A stretch of 64,000 nucleotides of DNA. Origin: Bacillus ectoiniformans. GTDB lineage: Bacteria; Bacillota; Bacilli; Bacillales; Domibacillaceae. Below, piece after piece: positions 18,861 through 26,890 of the stretch. Below the pieces are notes generated by a model. It did not search any database. It had not been told where the DNA came from and saw nothing but the letters and a program-made list of their open reading frames with translations. The stretch spans positions 1-64,000 of the forward strand of contig NZ_JAFBES010000010.1 of assembly GCF_016908875.1 (NCBI RefSeq), read 5' to 3'. Numbering within the stretch: the first letter of the stretch is position 1; each line of letters opens with the position of its first letter. The position numbers were made by a program, and so were the translations under genes.

Positions 18861-21005
18861 TTGGAGCAGTATAATCGCATTTTCGCCTTGGATATTGGCA
18901 CTCGTTCAGTCGTTGGCGTCATCCTGGAAACTCGTGAAAATAGTCATCATGTACTAGATATGGTCATCAAGGAACACGATGAACGTTCTATGCTTGATGG
19001 CCAGATTCATGACATAGTGTCCGTCGCTGAGATTATTAAACAGATTAAAGATGAGCTGGAAATTAAATATGGTCCTTTAAAGAAAGTTTGCGTAGCAGCA
19101 GCCGGCCGGGCCTTGCGAACGGAAACGGCAAAAGCTGCGATCGACATTACTGGCAAGCCGATGCTGACGAAAGAAGATATTATGCATCTTGAACTGTCGG
19201 CTGTGCAGGAAGCTCAATCGAAAGCGGCTGAGAAGCAGCAGCTCGATAAGCATTATCATTATTATTGCGTTGGATATTCGGTATTATTCTATAAATTAGA
19301 TGGAGAAGAAATCGGCAGCTTGATTGATCAGCAAGGTAAGGAAGCGGCAGCCGATATTATCGCTACTTTTCTGCCTCGTGTCGTTGTAGAGTCACTCATT
19401 GCGGCTCTATATCGAGCCGGGCTAGAGATAGAGGCACTGACGCTTGAGCCGATTGCCGCCATCCAAGTCCTGATTCCTCCCTCTATGCGAAGATTAAATG
19501 TAGCTTTAGTCGATATAGGGGCAGGAACGTCAGATATTGCGATCACAGACATGGGAACGGTCATTTCTTATGGAATGGTTCCTGTTGCCGGAGATGAAAT
19601 CACTGAGGCCCTGAGTGATCAATATTTATTGGACTTTCCAATCGCTGAACAAATGAAAAGAAGCTTGCAATCAGGAGAGACTGTCTCCTTTTCAGATATT
19701 CTTGGATTTGAAACAGAAGTGCCTTCGAAAGAAGCTGTTGACAAAATCGATTATGCCATCGAACGCTTAACTTCATCTATCCATGAGGAGATCTTGCGAT
19801 TGAACAATCAGCATCCTCCAAAAGCTGTGATGCTAATTGGCGGAGGCAGCCTGACGCCAGAACTTCCTGAAAGATTGGCTAAAAAGCTGGAACTCCCAGA
19901 CAATCGTATTGCGATTAGAGGGACAGAGGCCATTCAAAAGTTAACAATCGAAAAACATTTGACGCACGCTCCAACACTCGTCACACCAATTGGGATTGCC
20001 ATTGCATCGAAGCAAAGTCCGATTCAATATAAAACAGTCAATGTCAATTCTCAGCCAGTCCGTCTCTTTGAATTAACTCATTTAACTGCTGGAGATTGTT
20101 TACTGGCCGCCGGGGTAAAAATAAATAAACTATATGGAAAACCAGGGATGGCTCTAATGATTAATTACAATGGCCAATTGCTGACGATCCCAGGCAATTA
20201 TGGGAAAGCCCCGATTCTTCAAAAAAATGGACAGTCCTGCTCATTAGATGAAGAAGTGGCAGACGGTGATGAATTAACAGTTATAAAAGGAGAAGACGGG
20301 GATCAGGCAGCGATTCAGATGATCGATCTTCTAGAGGACGCATCGAGTATAACGATTATGCTTGATGGTCAGCCAAAGGAAGTGCCGATTTCGGTAAAAT
20401 TAAACGGAGAACATTCATCATTGGATGCTTGGCTATCCGACGGGGATATTATCGAAGCCTCATATCCTACAGTCAGGGAATTTCTTCAGAAAGAGCAGAA
20501 ACAAGATTGGCTGTGTCAATTAGCCCCCTTTTCCGTCACAATTAACGAAAAGAAAACGTTCTTCCCGGCGCTATCGGCAAAGTTACTGATCAATCAGAAG
20601 GAAGCTAAGCTATCACAGCCTTTGTCAGAAGGAGCACAGCTCGAAATCATTCCAGCTCCTCTTCAAACTGTAGCTGCTATTGCAGAGGCCAAACAATGCA
20701 TAATGGAACAAACAATTCCTGTAAAGTTTAACGGGGAGGAAATCAAGTTAACGAAAACATTAACCGCTTTTTATAGAAATGGCGAAATGCTTTCTGCACA
20801 TCAAGCTGTGCGAGCTGGAGATGTGTTAACAGTCGAATCGGAAAAAATGAAACCCTTTATTTTTCAAGATTTGTTTAGACATGTAGAAGTGAAAATGCCT
20901 GCGCAAGGCGGCGGAAAATTCACACTGCTAAAAAATGGAGAAAAGACGACTTTTTATGAACCCCTGCAGCCCGGAGACCAATTGGAGATCAGCTGGGACA
21001 GTTAA
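18861..21005 (+). CDS. FtsA-like actin-fold protein with long repetitive C-terminus
   Basis: Protein of 714 residues. The N-terminal half (about 1-390) is an FtsA/PilM-type ATPase: phosphate-1 loop LDIGTRSV, phosphate-2 loop VDIGAGTSDIAI, adenosine loop LIGGGSLTPELPERLA and TPIGIAIAS at its end. The C-terminal half (about 395-714) is not part of normal FtsA. It has several units with an NG turn, a SLD or L-rich middle and an ending like DGDELTVI, DGDIIEA, AGDVLTV or PGDQLEI. These resemble ThiS/MoaD-type beta-grasp folds. There is no FtsA membrane helix at the end. TTG start at 18861 with GGGGGAG 6 bases upstream. It is single, divergent from aroA. The role is unknown. Confidence 0.85.
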   Translation: MEQYNRIFALDIGTRSVVGVILETRENSHHVLDMVIKEHDERSMLDGQIHDIVSVAEIIKQIKDELEIKYGPLKKVCVAAAGRALRTETAKAAIDITGKPMLTKEDIMHLELSAVQEAQSKAAEKQQLDKHYHYYCVGYSVLFYKLDGEEIGSLIDQQGKEAAADIIATFLPRVVVESLIAALYRAGLEIEALTLEPIAAIQVLIPPSMRRLNVALVDIGAGTSDIAITDMGTVISYGMVPVAGDEITEALSDQYLLDFPIAEQMKRSLQSGETVSFSDILGFETEVPSKEAVDKIDYAIERLTSSIHEEILRLNNQHPPKAVMLIGGGSLTPELPERLAKKLELPDNRIAIRGTEAIQKLTIEKHLTHAPTLVTPIGIAIASKQSPIQYKTVNVNSQPVRLFELTHLTAGDCLLAAGVKINKLYGKPGMALMINYNGQLLTIPGNYGKAPILQKNGQSCSLDEEVADGDELTVIKGEDGDQAAIQMIDLLEDASSITIMLDGQPKEVPISVKLNGEHSSLDAWLSDGDIIEASYPTVREFLQKEQKQDWLCQLAPFSVTINEKKTFFPALSAKLLINQKEAKLSQPLSEGAQLEIIPAPLQTVAAIAEAKQCIMEQTIPVKFNGEEIKLTKTLTAFYRNGEMLSAHQAVRAGDVLTVESEKMKPFIFQDLFRHVEVKMPAQGGGKFTLLKNGEKTTFYEPLQPGDQLEISWDS

Positions 21006-21035
21006 AAAACGCGGCCTATATGCCGCGTTTTCTTT
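21006..21035. terminator. Bidirectional terminator, FtsA-like gene / ytxJ
   Basis: AAAACGCGGC (21006-21015) and GCCGCGTTTT (21022-21031) with a 6-base loop, between convergent genes. Confidence 0.9.
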
Positions 21036-21362
21036 TTATAAACTTTTCAATTGTTCTTTCGTAATCTTCCAATGAGATTCATGCCAGGAGGACTGACCGT
21101 CAACGATTAAAAATGCCTGCGGGGATTGATGCACCACATCAAATTCTTCAGCAATGTATGCGGACAGCTCTCTTGATTCCTGTACAGCTAAATAATAGCC
21201 TTTCTCCTCTGGATGTTCATTTAAAAAAGACAGCATCTCATCGTACGCATTAGAACTAACCGGACAAGTTAAGCTGTGTTTCATAAAGAAAAATCTTTTT
21301 TGTTCCTCTAGAATTTGTTCGAACTCTGCAATTGTTTCAATTTTCTCCACTTTTTCATTCAC
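21036..21362 (-). CDS. ytxJ: YtxJ, monothiol bacilliredoxin-like protein
   Basis: Thioredoxin-fold protein of 108 residues. The motif FMKHSLTCPVSSNAYDE carries a single active cysteine (C33), as in the YtxJ family proposed to act in bacillithiol redox chemistry. The later QSPQAFLIVDG matches the cis-proline region. In B. subtilis it is next to ytxH and ytxG. Here a terminator lies between it and ytxH, so it is likely transcribed from its own promoter. Confidence 0.92.
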   Translation of the reverse strand: MNEKVEKIETIAEFEQILEEQKRFFFMKHSLTCPVSSNAYDEMLSFLNEHPEEKGYYLAVQESRELSAYIAEEFDVVHQSPQAFLIVDGQSSWHESHWKITKEQLKSL

Positions 21363-21464
21363 CTTACCTTTTCAATTATTGAACTATTCTTCCTTGCTAT
21401 ACTATATATTTATTCCCTCCGAAAACCTATAAAAACATTCATTTTGTCAAATTAATTCCATAAG

Positions 21465-21495
21465 AAAAAGCGAGTTCTAGCTGAGCTCGCTTTTT
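21465..21495. terminator. Terminator of ytxGH
   Basis: AAAAAGCGAG (21465-21474) pairs with CTCGCTTTTT (21486-21495). It lies 7 bp beyond the ytxH stop and works on the minus strand. Confidence 0.85.
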
Positions 21496-21501
21496 CTCAC
21501 A

Positions 21502-22230
21502 TTATTTATTATTCTTTTTATTGTTGTTATTATAATTGTTATTGTTGTTGCGATTATTATTAGATCCTTTGTTTCCAGACGCATTATTTACTCCGCTTGG
21601 ATTCGAGCTGTTCGCGGAAGCTGTGCTGTTTTTATTTGCATTCTTTTCATCCACACCCGCGTCTGCTGCATTAGAGTAAGCAGAAGATGCCGGTTTTGAT
21701 GAATCAGCGGATGATTTATTTGAGGATGAACCAACTGATTTTTCCGTTTGGTCAAACGCTTTTTTCGTTTCTTCTAGCTTTTGTGTAGCTGTGTTAGTGG
21801 CTCCTGTAATTGCTTGTTCAGCTACTTTTTCAGCTGAATCCAGCATGTCCTTTGTTTCTTGATCATTCGTCGCGTCTTTTTCAGTTTGTTTAATCGATTT
21901 CACTTTATCTACAAGCATATTCGATTGCTCTTGAACGGTTTTAGAAAGTGTAGAAGTCTTATCTTTAGCTACAGATGCAAGACCGCTGCCCTTTTCTTTC
22001 GCCACTTCCGACCATCCGCCGGCACGCTCTTTTAATGTTCCAGCTTGTACATTCAAGTCTTCGCGAAGCTCTCTGCCGGACTTAGGAGCTAGAAATAAAG
22101 CTGTTGCTGCTCCAACCATTCCGCCGACCAATGCGCCAATCATGAAATCTTTCGTATTCATACTGCCATCATTGTAATTTGGATTTAAATCAAAATTATC
22201 ATAGTTTGGGTTCGTATTGTTTTTCATCAT
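21502..22230 (-). CDS. ytxH: YtxH-domain general stress protein
   Basis: Protein of 242 residues. The YtxH motif MIGALVGGMVGAATALFLAP followed by KSGRELREDL (about residues 29-58) is the single membrane segment and its basic flank. A long charged, coiled region follows (about 60-160). The tail is low-complexity, Ser/Asn rich and almost pure Asn/Lys/Tyr over the last 25 residues, with a long run of N. The start ATG 22230 was chosen because AGGAG precedes it by 6 bases; the longer frame start lies in front of that site. It is cotranscribed with ytxG from a sigma-B promoter. Confidence 0.88.
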   Translation of the reverse strand: MMKNNTNPNYDNFDLNPNYNDGSMNTKDFMIGALVGGMVGAATALFLAPKSGRELREDLNVQAGTLKERAGGWSEVAKEKGSGLASVAKDKTSTLSKTVQEQSNMLVDKVKSIKQTEKDATNDQETKDMLDSAEKVAEQAITGATNTATQKLEETKKAFDQTEKSVGSSSNKSSADSSKPASSAYSNAADAGVDEKNANKNSTASANSSNPSGVNNASGNKGSNNNRNNNNNYNNNNKKNNK

Positions 22231-22261
22231 TAGCCTCTCCTGCCTTCTCATTAATAATTTT

Positions 22262-22744
22262 TTAGTATTTTGCGCGCTGTACAGATGTTTCTGTAGGCGT
22301 TAATGCTTCATTTCTTAAAGGTGGTGCCTGTTGTTCTTTCGTATCTTTAAACTTCTCAACTAACTGCTTCACAACATTTCCCCATTGAACCGCCTGGGAA
22401 ATCTTATATTGGTTTCTTTCCATTTGTGAAGCAACAGTTGTTGTCACTTTCTTTAATGAAGTGTTTAAATTTTGAACAGAAGAACCTACATCCTTCACTG
22501 CGTAAACCACAGTATTTAATTGCTCTGTTTTTTGTTGAATATCTTCAGCGAGCACATTGGTTTTGTGTAATAACTCTGCCGTTTCAGTTGTCACGCCTTG
22601 CAGCTGCCCTTCTAATCGATCCACTGTTCTAGAAAGGCTGTCTAATGTTTTGTCGACAGATTTTAATGTTTTCGACACGTTTAATACGAGAATTAAAAAC
22701 GCGATCGCTGCCACTGCAGCACTTAAGTACAAAATAATTTCCAA
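22262..22744 (-). CDS. ytxG: DUF948 protein YtxG
   Basis: Protein of 160 residues with an N-terminal membrane anchor (about 4-22) and a coiled-coil region with VDKTLDSLSRTVDRLEGQLQ and LHKTNVLAEDIQQKTEQLN. This is the DUF948 pattern of YtxG, a general stress protein. It is first in ytxGH. AGGAGG lies 9 bases before the start. Confidence 0.93.
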   Translation of the reverse strand: MEIILYLSAAVAAIAFLILVLNVSKTLKSVDKTLDSLSRTVDRLEGQLQGVTTETAELLHKTNVLAEDIQQKTEQLNTVVYAVKDVGSSVQNLNTSLKKVTTTVASQMERNQYKISQAVQWGNVVKQLVEKFKDTKEQQAPPLRNEALTPTETSVQRAKY

Positions 22745-22777
22745 ACCCGGACACCTCCTGCATTGATATATATAAAG

Positions 22778-22803
22778 TTACCCAACCAAAAAGGGTATTA
22801 AAC
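22778..22803 (-). promoter_or_regulatory. Sigma-B promoter of ytxGH
   Basis: On the minus strand GTTTAA (22803-22798), a 14-base spacer and GGGTAA (22783-22778), almost exactly the general-stress consensus (GTTTAA, 12-15 bases, GGGWAW). It lies 34 bp upstream of ytxG. Confidence 0.88.
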
Positions 22804-22951
22804 ACTCTAATAGATTTCTCTGAAAGAGATATAAATACCTGCATATTTTAATTTTTTTTGCCAAAACATACAGAATCCCGCTTTTACTGTCATTATTATC
22901 TGACATTCAGTACAATAATATGTAGTGAAAATAATGGATGGAGGAATGTAA

Positions 22952-24067
22952 ATGAAAGATCCACGCATTGCTAAATTAGCCAAAAATCTTATTAATTATT
23001 CTTGTCAGCTGCAGCCTGGAGAAAAAGTGCTCATTGAAAATTTCGGGCTGCAAAGAGACTTGGTGACTGCCTTAGTGGATGAAGCATATAAAGCTGGCGG
23101 CTGTCCTTTTGTCTCCTTGAAAGATCATCGTATAGACAGGGCTCTGCTACTAGGAGCTAAAGAAGAGGCTTATGAGATGATGGCTGCGTTTGAGGCAAAT
23201 GTGATGAAGGAAATGGATGCTTACATAGGTCTTCGCTCAGGAGATAATATCAACGAACACGCCGACGTACCAGATGAGAAAATGAAGATCCACGGTAATA
23301 CGATTGGCAAAAAAGTACATCGCGATATTCGCGTGCCAAAAACGAAATGGGTCGTGCTTCGCTACCCGAATTCATCTATGGCTCAGCTGGCAAAAATGAG
23401 CACAGAAGCATTTGAAGATTTTTACTTTAACGTCTGTAATCTAGACTATGGAAAAATGGATGAAGCGATGGACAGCTTAGCGGGCTTAATGGACCGTACC
23501 GATAAAGTCCGCCTTACAGGCCCGGGCACAGATTTAACTTTCTCCATAAAAGATATTCCTTCCGTTAAATGCGCAGGGAGACTCAACATTCCCGATGGTG
23601 AAGTCTATACGGCTCCTGTACGGGATTCCGTGAATGGTGTCATCACGTATAATACACCTTCTCCTTATCACGGATTTACTTTCGAAAATGTTAAGTTAAC
23701 GTTTGAAAACGGAAAAATTATAGAAGCAACCGCTAATGACACAGAACGAATTAATCAAATCTTTGACACAGATGAAGGAGCCCGTTATGTAGGGGAGTTT
23801 GCGATTGGGGTTAATCCATATATCCTTCATCCTATGCAGGATATTTTGTTTGATGAGAAGATTGACGGCAGTTTTCACTTCACGCCAGGAGAGTGTTACG
23901 AGGAAGCATATAACGGCAACCATTCCAACATTCATTGGGATCTAGTGAACATCCAGCGTCCAGAGTATGGCGGAGGTGAAATCTACTTCGATGACGTATT
24001 GATTCGAAAAGACGGCCGTTTCGTACTTCCTGAACTTGAAAAATTAAATCCTGAAAATTTAAAATAA
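22952..24067 (+). CDS. M29-family aminopeptidase
   Basis: Metallo-aminopeptidase of 371 residues, shorter than AmpS/PepS of about 410. Metal-ligand and substrate segments include LTGPGTDLTFSIKD, CAGRLNIPDGEVYTAPV, GEFAIGVNPYI and FHFTPGECYEEAYNGN (Glu, His and Asp ligands). It removes N-terminal residues from peptides in the cytoplasm. A strong site GGAGG precedes the ATG. It is a single gene convergent with murC. Confidence 0.9.
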   Translation: MKDPRIAKLAKNLINYSCQLQPGEKVLIENFGLQRDLVTALVDEAYKAGGCPFVSLKDHRIDRALLLGAKEEAYEMMAAFEANVMKEMDAYIGLRSGDNINEHADVPDEKMKIHGNTIGKKVHRDIRVPKTKWVVLRYPNSSMAQLAKMSTEAFEDFYFNVCNLDYGKMDEAMDSLAGLMDRTDKVRLTGPGTDLTFSIKDIPSVKCAGRLNIPDGEVYTAPVRDSVNGVITYNTPSPYHGFTFENVKLTFENGKIIEATANDTERINQIFDTDEGARYVGEFAIGVNPYILHPMQDILFDEKIDGSFHFTPGECYEEAYNGNHSNIHWDLVNIQRPEYGGGEIYFDDVLIRKDGRFVLPELEKLNPENLK

Positions 24068-24075
24068 ATCTAAAA

Positions 24076-24107
24076 AAGGAGATTCGCAGTCCGCGAATCT
24101 CCCTTTT
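24076..24107. terminator. Bidirectional terminator, aminopeptidase / murC
   Basis: GGAGATTCGC (24078-24087) pairs with GCGAATCTCC (24093-24102) with a 5-base loop; A-run on one side and CTTTT on the other. Confidence 0.85.
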
Positions 24108-24108
24108 A

Positions 24109-25413
24109 TTATTTTACTTGAATATGCTGTTCATAAGCAGCTTGGAACTTTTGAATGTCCCCAGCGCCCATAAAAATCAGCACACTGTCTTCATGGTCTT
24201 TAAGAAGAGACGTATCTTCTTCTTGCAGTAAACGGGCGTTATCGATCTTTCCCTGAAGATCTTCTATCGTCAGCTTCCCATGATTTTCACGGGCTGAACC
24301 AAAGATATCGCATAAATAAACGGCATCCGCACCGCTTAAGCTCGCCGCAAAATCCGTTAGGAATGTTTGCGTTCTTGAGAATGTATGCGGCTGAAAAATA
24401 GCAACGATTTCTTTATCCGGATACTTTTGGCGAGCTGAATTAATCGTCGCCTTAATTTCTGTCGGATGGTGAGCATAATCGTCAATTAATATTTGTCTTC
24501 CGGCCTTCTTCTCAGAAAAACGGCGCTTCACTCCACCAAATGTAAGAAGTCTTTCCTTCACGATTTCCGTATCAATTTCTTCATAATGGCAAAGGGCAAT
24601 AACCGCCAATGCATTTAAAATGTTATGATCGCCGAAAGTCGGGATTTTGAAGTCCGCATAGAATGTGTTTCGGACAAATACATTAAATGCTGTTCCTTCT
24701 GGAGTTACTTCGACATTGCGCGCTTGGAAATCATTATCTTCACCGAAACCGTAGAATACGACAGGCACTTTAGCTTGAATTCCTTGCAAATGCTCATCAT
24801 CACCACAAGCAAAAATGCCTTTCTTTACTTTCAGTGCCATCTCTTGAAAAGCAGAGAATACGTCAGCTACGTCAGCAAAGTAGTCAGGATGATCAAAATC
24901 AATATTGGTCATGACCGCATAATCAGGATCATAGGACAAAAAGTGACGGCGGTATTCGCACGCTTCAAAAACAAAGTATTTCGCATCTTTCGTTCCCTGC
25001 CCTGTTCCATCTCCAATAAGATAAGAAGTAGGTTCTGCTCCGCTAATTACGTGGGAAAGCAATCCAGTAGTGGATGTCTTTCCATGCGCACCTGTAATAG
25101 CAATACTGATGAAATTCTTCATAAAATCTCCAAGGAATTTATGATAGCGAATGACAGGTACGTCTAATTCTTTCGCTCTTTGGATTTCTTCATGATCATC
25201 AGAAAAAGCATTCCCGGCGATTACTTGCATGCCAGGCTGGATATTTTCAGCTTGAAAAGGAAGAAGGGGAATCCCTGCTTCTTCTAGCGCTTTTTGAGTA
25301 AAGAAATATTTTTCAACATCAGAACCTTGCACATCGTACCCTTTATGATGCAGCACTTGAGCAAGAGCACTCATCCCTGAGCCTTTAATTCCGACAAAAT
25401 GATATGTTGTCAT
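24109..25413 (-). CDS. murC: UDP-N-acetylmuramate--L-alanine ligase
   Basis: Mur ligase of 434 residues that adds L-alanine to UDP-MurNAc in peptidoglycan synthesis. The N-terminal Rossmann motif is [15 protein letters not shown] (5-19), the ATP loop GAHGKTSTT is at 108-116, and the C-terminal ligase domain includes [10 protein letters not shown] and FQPHTFSRT. Full length. It lies near sftA as in B. subtilis, with the phosphoribosyltransferase gene inserted between. Confidence 0.96.
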   Translation of the reverse strand: MTTYHFVGIKGSGMSALAQVLHHKGYDVQGSDVEKYFFTQKALEEAGIPLLPFQAENIQPGMQVIAGNAFSDDHEEIQRAKELDVPVIRYHKFLGDFMKNFISIAITGAHGKTSTTGLLSHVISGAEPTSYLIGDGTGQGTKDAKYFVFEACEYRRHFLSYDPDYAVMTNIDFDHPDYFADVADVFSAFQEMALKVKKGIFACGDDEHLQGIQAKVPVVFYGFGEDNDFQARNVEVTPEGTAFNVFVRNTFYADFKIPTFGDHNILNALAVIALCHYEEIDTEIVKERLLTFGGVKRRFSEKKAGRQILIDDYAHHPTEIKATINSARQKYPDKEIVAIFQPHTFSRTQTFLTDFAASLSGADAVYLCDIFGSARENHGKLTIEDLQGKIDNARLLQEEDTSLLKDHEDSVLIFMGAGDIQKFQAAYEQHIQVK

Positions 25414-25623
25414 AACAGAACCTCCAACATTCGTCTATCCGTAAGCAGTATATGTGTACTGCCCTGATTTGTTTATCATAGACGACGGACAGCTAACTTT
25501 TCATATTCACACATTATAGCACTTTTTATTAAGAGTGACTATGAATAACAAAGAATAGGCTAATATAACCGCTCCGCCGCCTGTGATTAACAGGTTATGA
25601 AGAATCATCCAATCCAGCTTTGA

Positions 25624-26724
25624 TTAAAACTCAACTTTTTCCAACCGGGGATTGGGCCGGTATTTACGCCCAGCTTTCGCCTGAGCTTCTCCATTCAGCA
25701 TAACAAGATCCCCAGTGAATCCAATATGGATCTTCAGCAGGTTGCTGCCAACGCCATACATATCTACCGGAACTCCTTGTTTTTCAAATTCAGTAATGCG
25801 GCTTTCGTTAAAGCCCCCCGATACCACAATCTTCACATGGTTAAAGCCTTCTTGATCTAATGCCGACCTTAAGGCAAAGATCAGTTCCGCATTTACCCCG
25901 CGCGGATCAAACGTGCCAAGCATATGCTGATTTCTTAAGAAGTATTTATCAATTAATGTTCTAGAGGTATCAACGCGGACACCTTTCAGCTTCTTGCCAA
26001 ATTCACGAGCCACCTTCAGTGAATCAGTGATTACATCGTTATTATAATCCACTAAGGTAATTAAATCATCATTAGGATAGGTCTCGGCATATGCTTTCGT
26101 TGCAGCTACAATATCTCCATTGAATAATTGAATAAGCGCGTGAGGCATTGTACCCATTCCCTCTTTTCCCCACCATTCATTCATTGCATGGGTAGCCATG
26201 GCTGTAGAGCCGCCAATGTATGCAGCATATCCATCGCCCGCTTGCTGTGTATAATGATCATCCCGGTCTCCCATGAAAATCACAGGCTTTTTCTTCCCTG
26301 ATAGTTCTGCTGCTTTTTTGACATTATATACATTTGTTGCCACTGAGGTTCTTCGCCCTAAAATTCCGTCGATCACACCTTCGAGATAGCCAAATTCCTG
26401 ATAGGGACCTTTGATCGTAAGAACGGTTTCAAACGGCTTGATTTTATCTCCGTCTTTTAAAGAATGAATCTCGAGCCGTTCGGGATGCTCAGAAAACTCT
26501 TTAATTAAAGCAATGACTTCATCTGTCCCGCAAAGCACCGCTTCATCTTTCTGGAAGAACTGCATCGTCACAATGTTGTCTTTATGATAATTGTTCGCTA
26601 TTTCACGTGTTTTTAAAAAATAAACCGCTGAAAACCATCCGTCTTTAATCCGTGAGTCAAACTTAAACGTATGGTTGGTTAACCGTTTTATTTCCCCTTG
26701 CATTTTCAACTCAATTTCTTTCAT
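25624..26724 (-). CDS. Nicotinate phosphoribosyltransferase
   Basis: Enzyme of 366 residues of the NAPRTase family that joins nicotinate and PRPP in NAD salvage. Conserved segments are TNHTFKFDSRIKDGWFSAVY near the start, MGDRDDHYTQQAGDGYAAY and LVDYNNDV in the barrel, and GVRVDTS, VSGGFNESRI and YGVGSNLL of the phosphate-binding region. The histidine in NEWWGKEGMGTMPHA is the usual phosphorylated position. It is a single gene between sftA and murC, and is an insertion relative to B. subtilis. Confidence 0.88.
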   Translation of the reverse strand: MKEIELKMQGEIKRLTNHTFKFDSRIKDGWFSAVYFLKTREIANNYHKDNIVTMQFFQKDEAVLCGTDEVIALIKEFSEHPERLEIHSLKDGDKIKPFETVLTIKGPYQEFGYLEGVIDGILGRRTSVATNVYNVKKAAELSGKKKPVIFMGDRDDHYTQQAGDGYAAYIGGSTAMATHAMNEWWGKEGMGTMPHALIQLFNGDIVAATKAYAETYPNDDLITLVDYNNDVITDSLKVAREFGKKLKGVRVDTSRTLIDKYFLRNQHMLGTFDPRGVNAELIFALRSALDQEGFNHVKIVVSGGFNESRITEFEKQGVPVDMYGVGSNLLKIHIGFTGDLVMLNGEAQAKAGRKYRPNPRLEKVEF

Positions 26725-26771
26725 CTTTTTAAAGCTCCCTCATATTCACTTGTTGTATATGCCCATTTTTT

Positions 26772-26806
26772 TAAAAAACAACAATCGGCCTCAGCCGATT
26801 GTTTAG
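26772..26806 (-). terminator. Terminator of sftA
   Basis: On the minus strand AACAATCGGC pairs with GCCGATTGTT around TGAG, followed by GTTTTTT. It lies 85 bp past the sftA stop. Confidence 0.85.
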
Positions 26807-26890
26807 CAGACAGGGTGAACCTTTTCACAAGCTTAGAGGATTCTCCCCTGTATCTTAACGTTGTATTCAATTAAAGAATACCATTTATCT

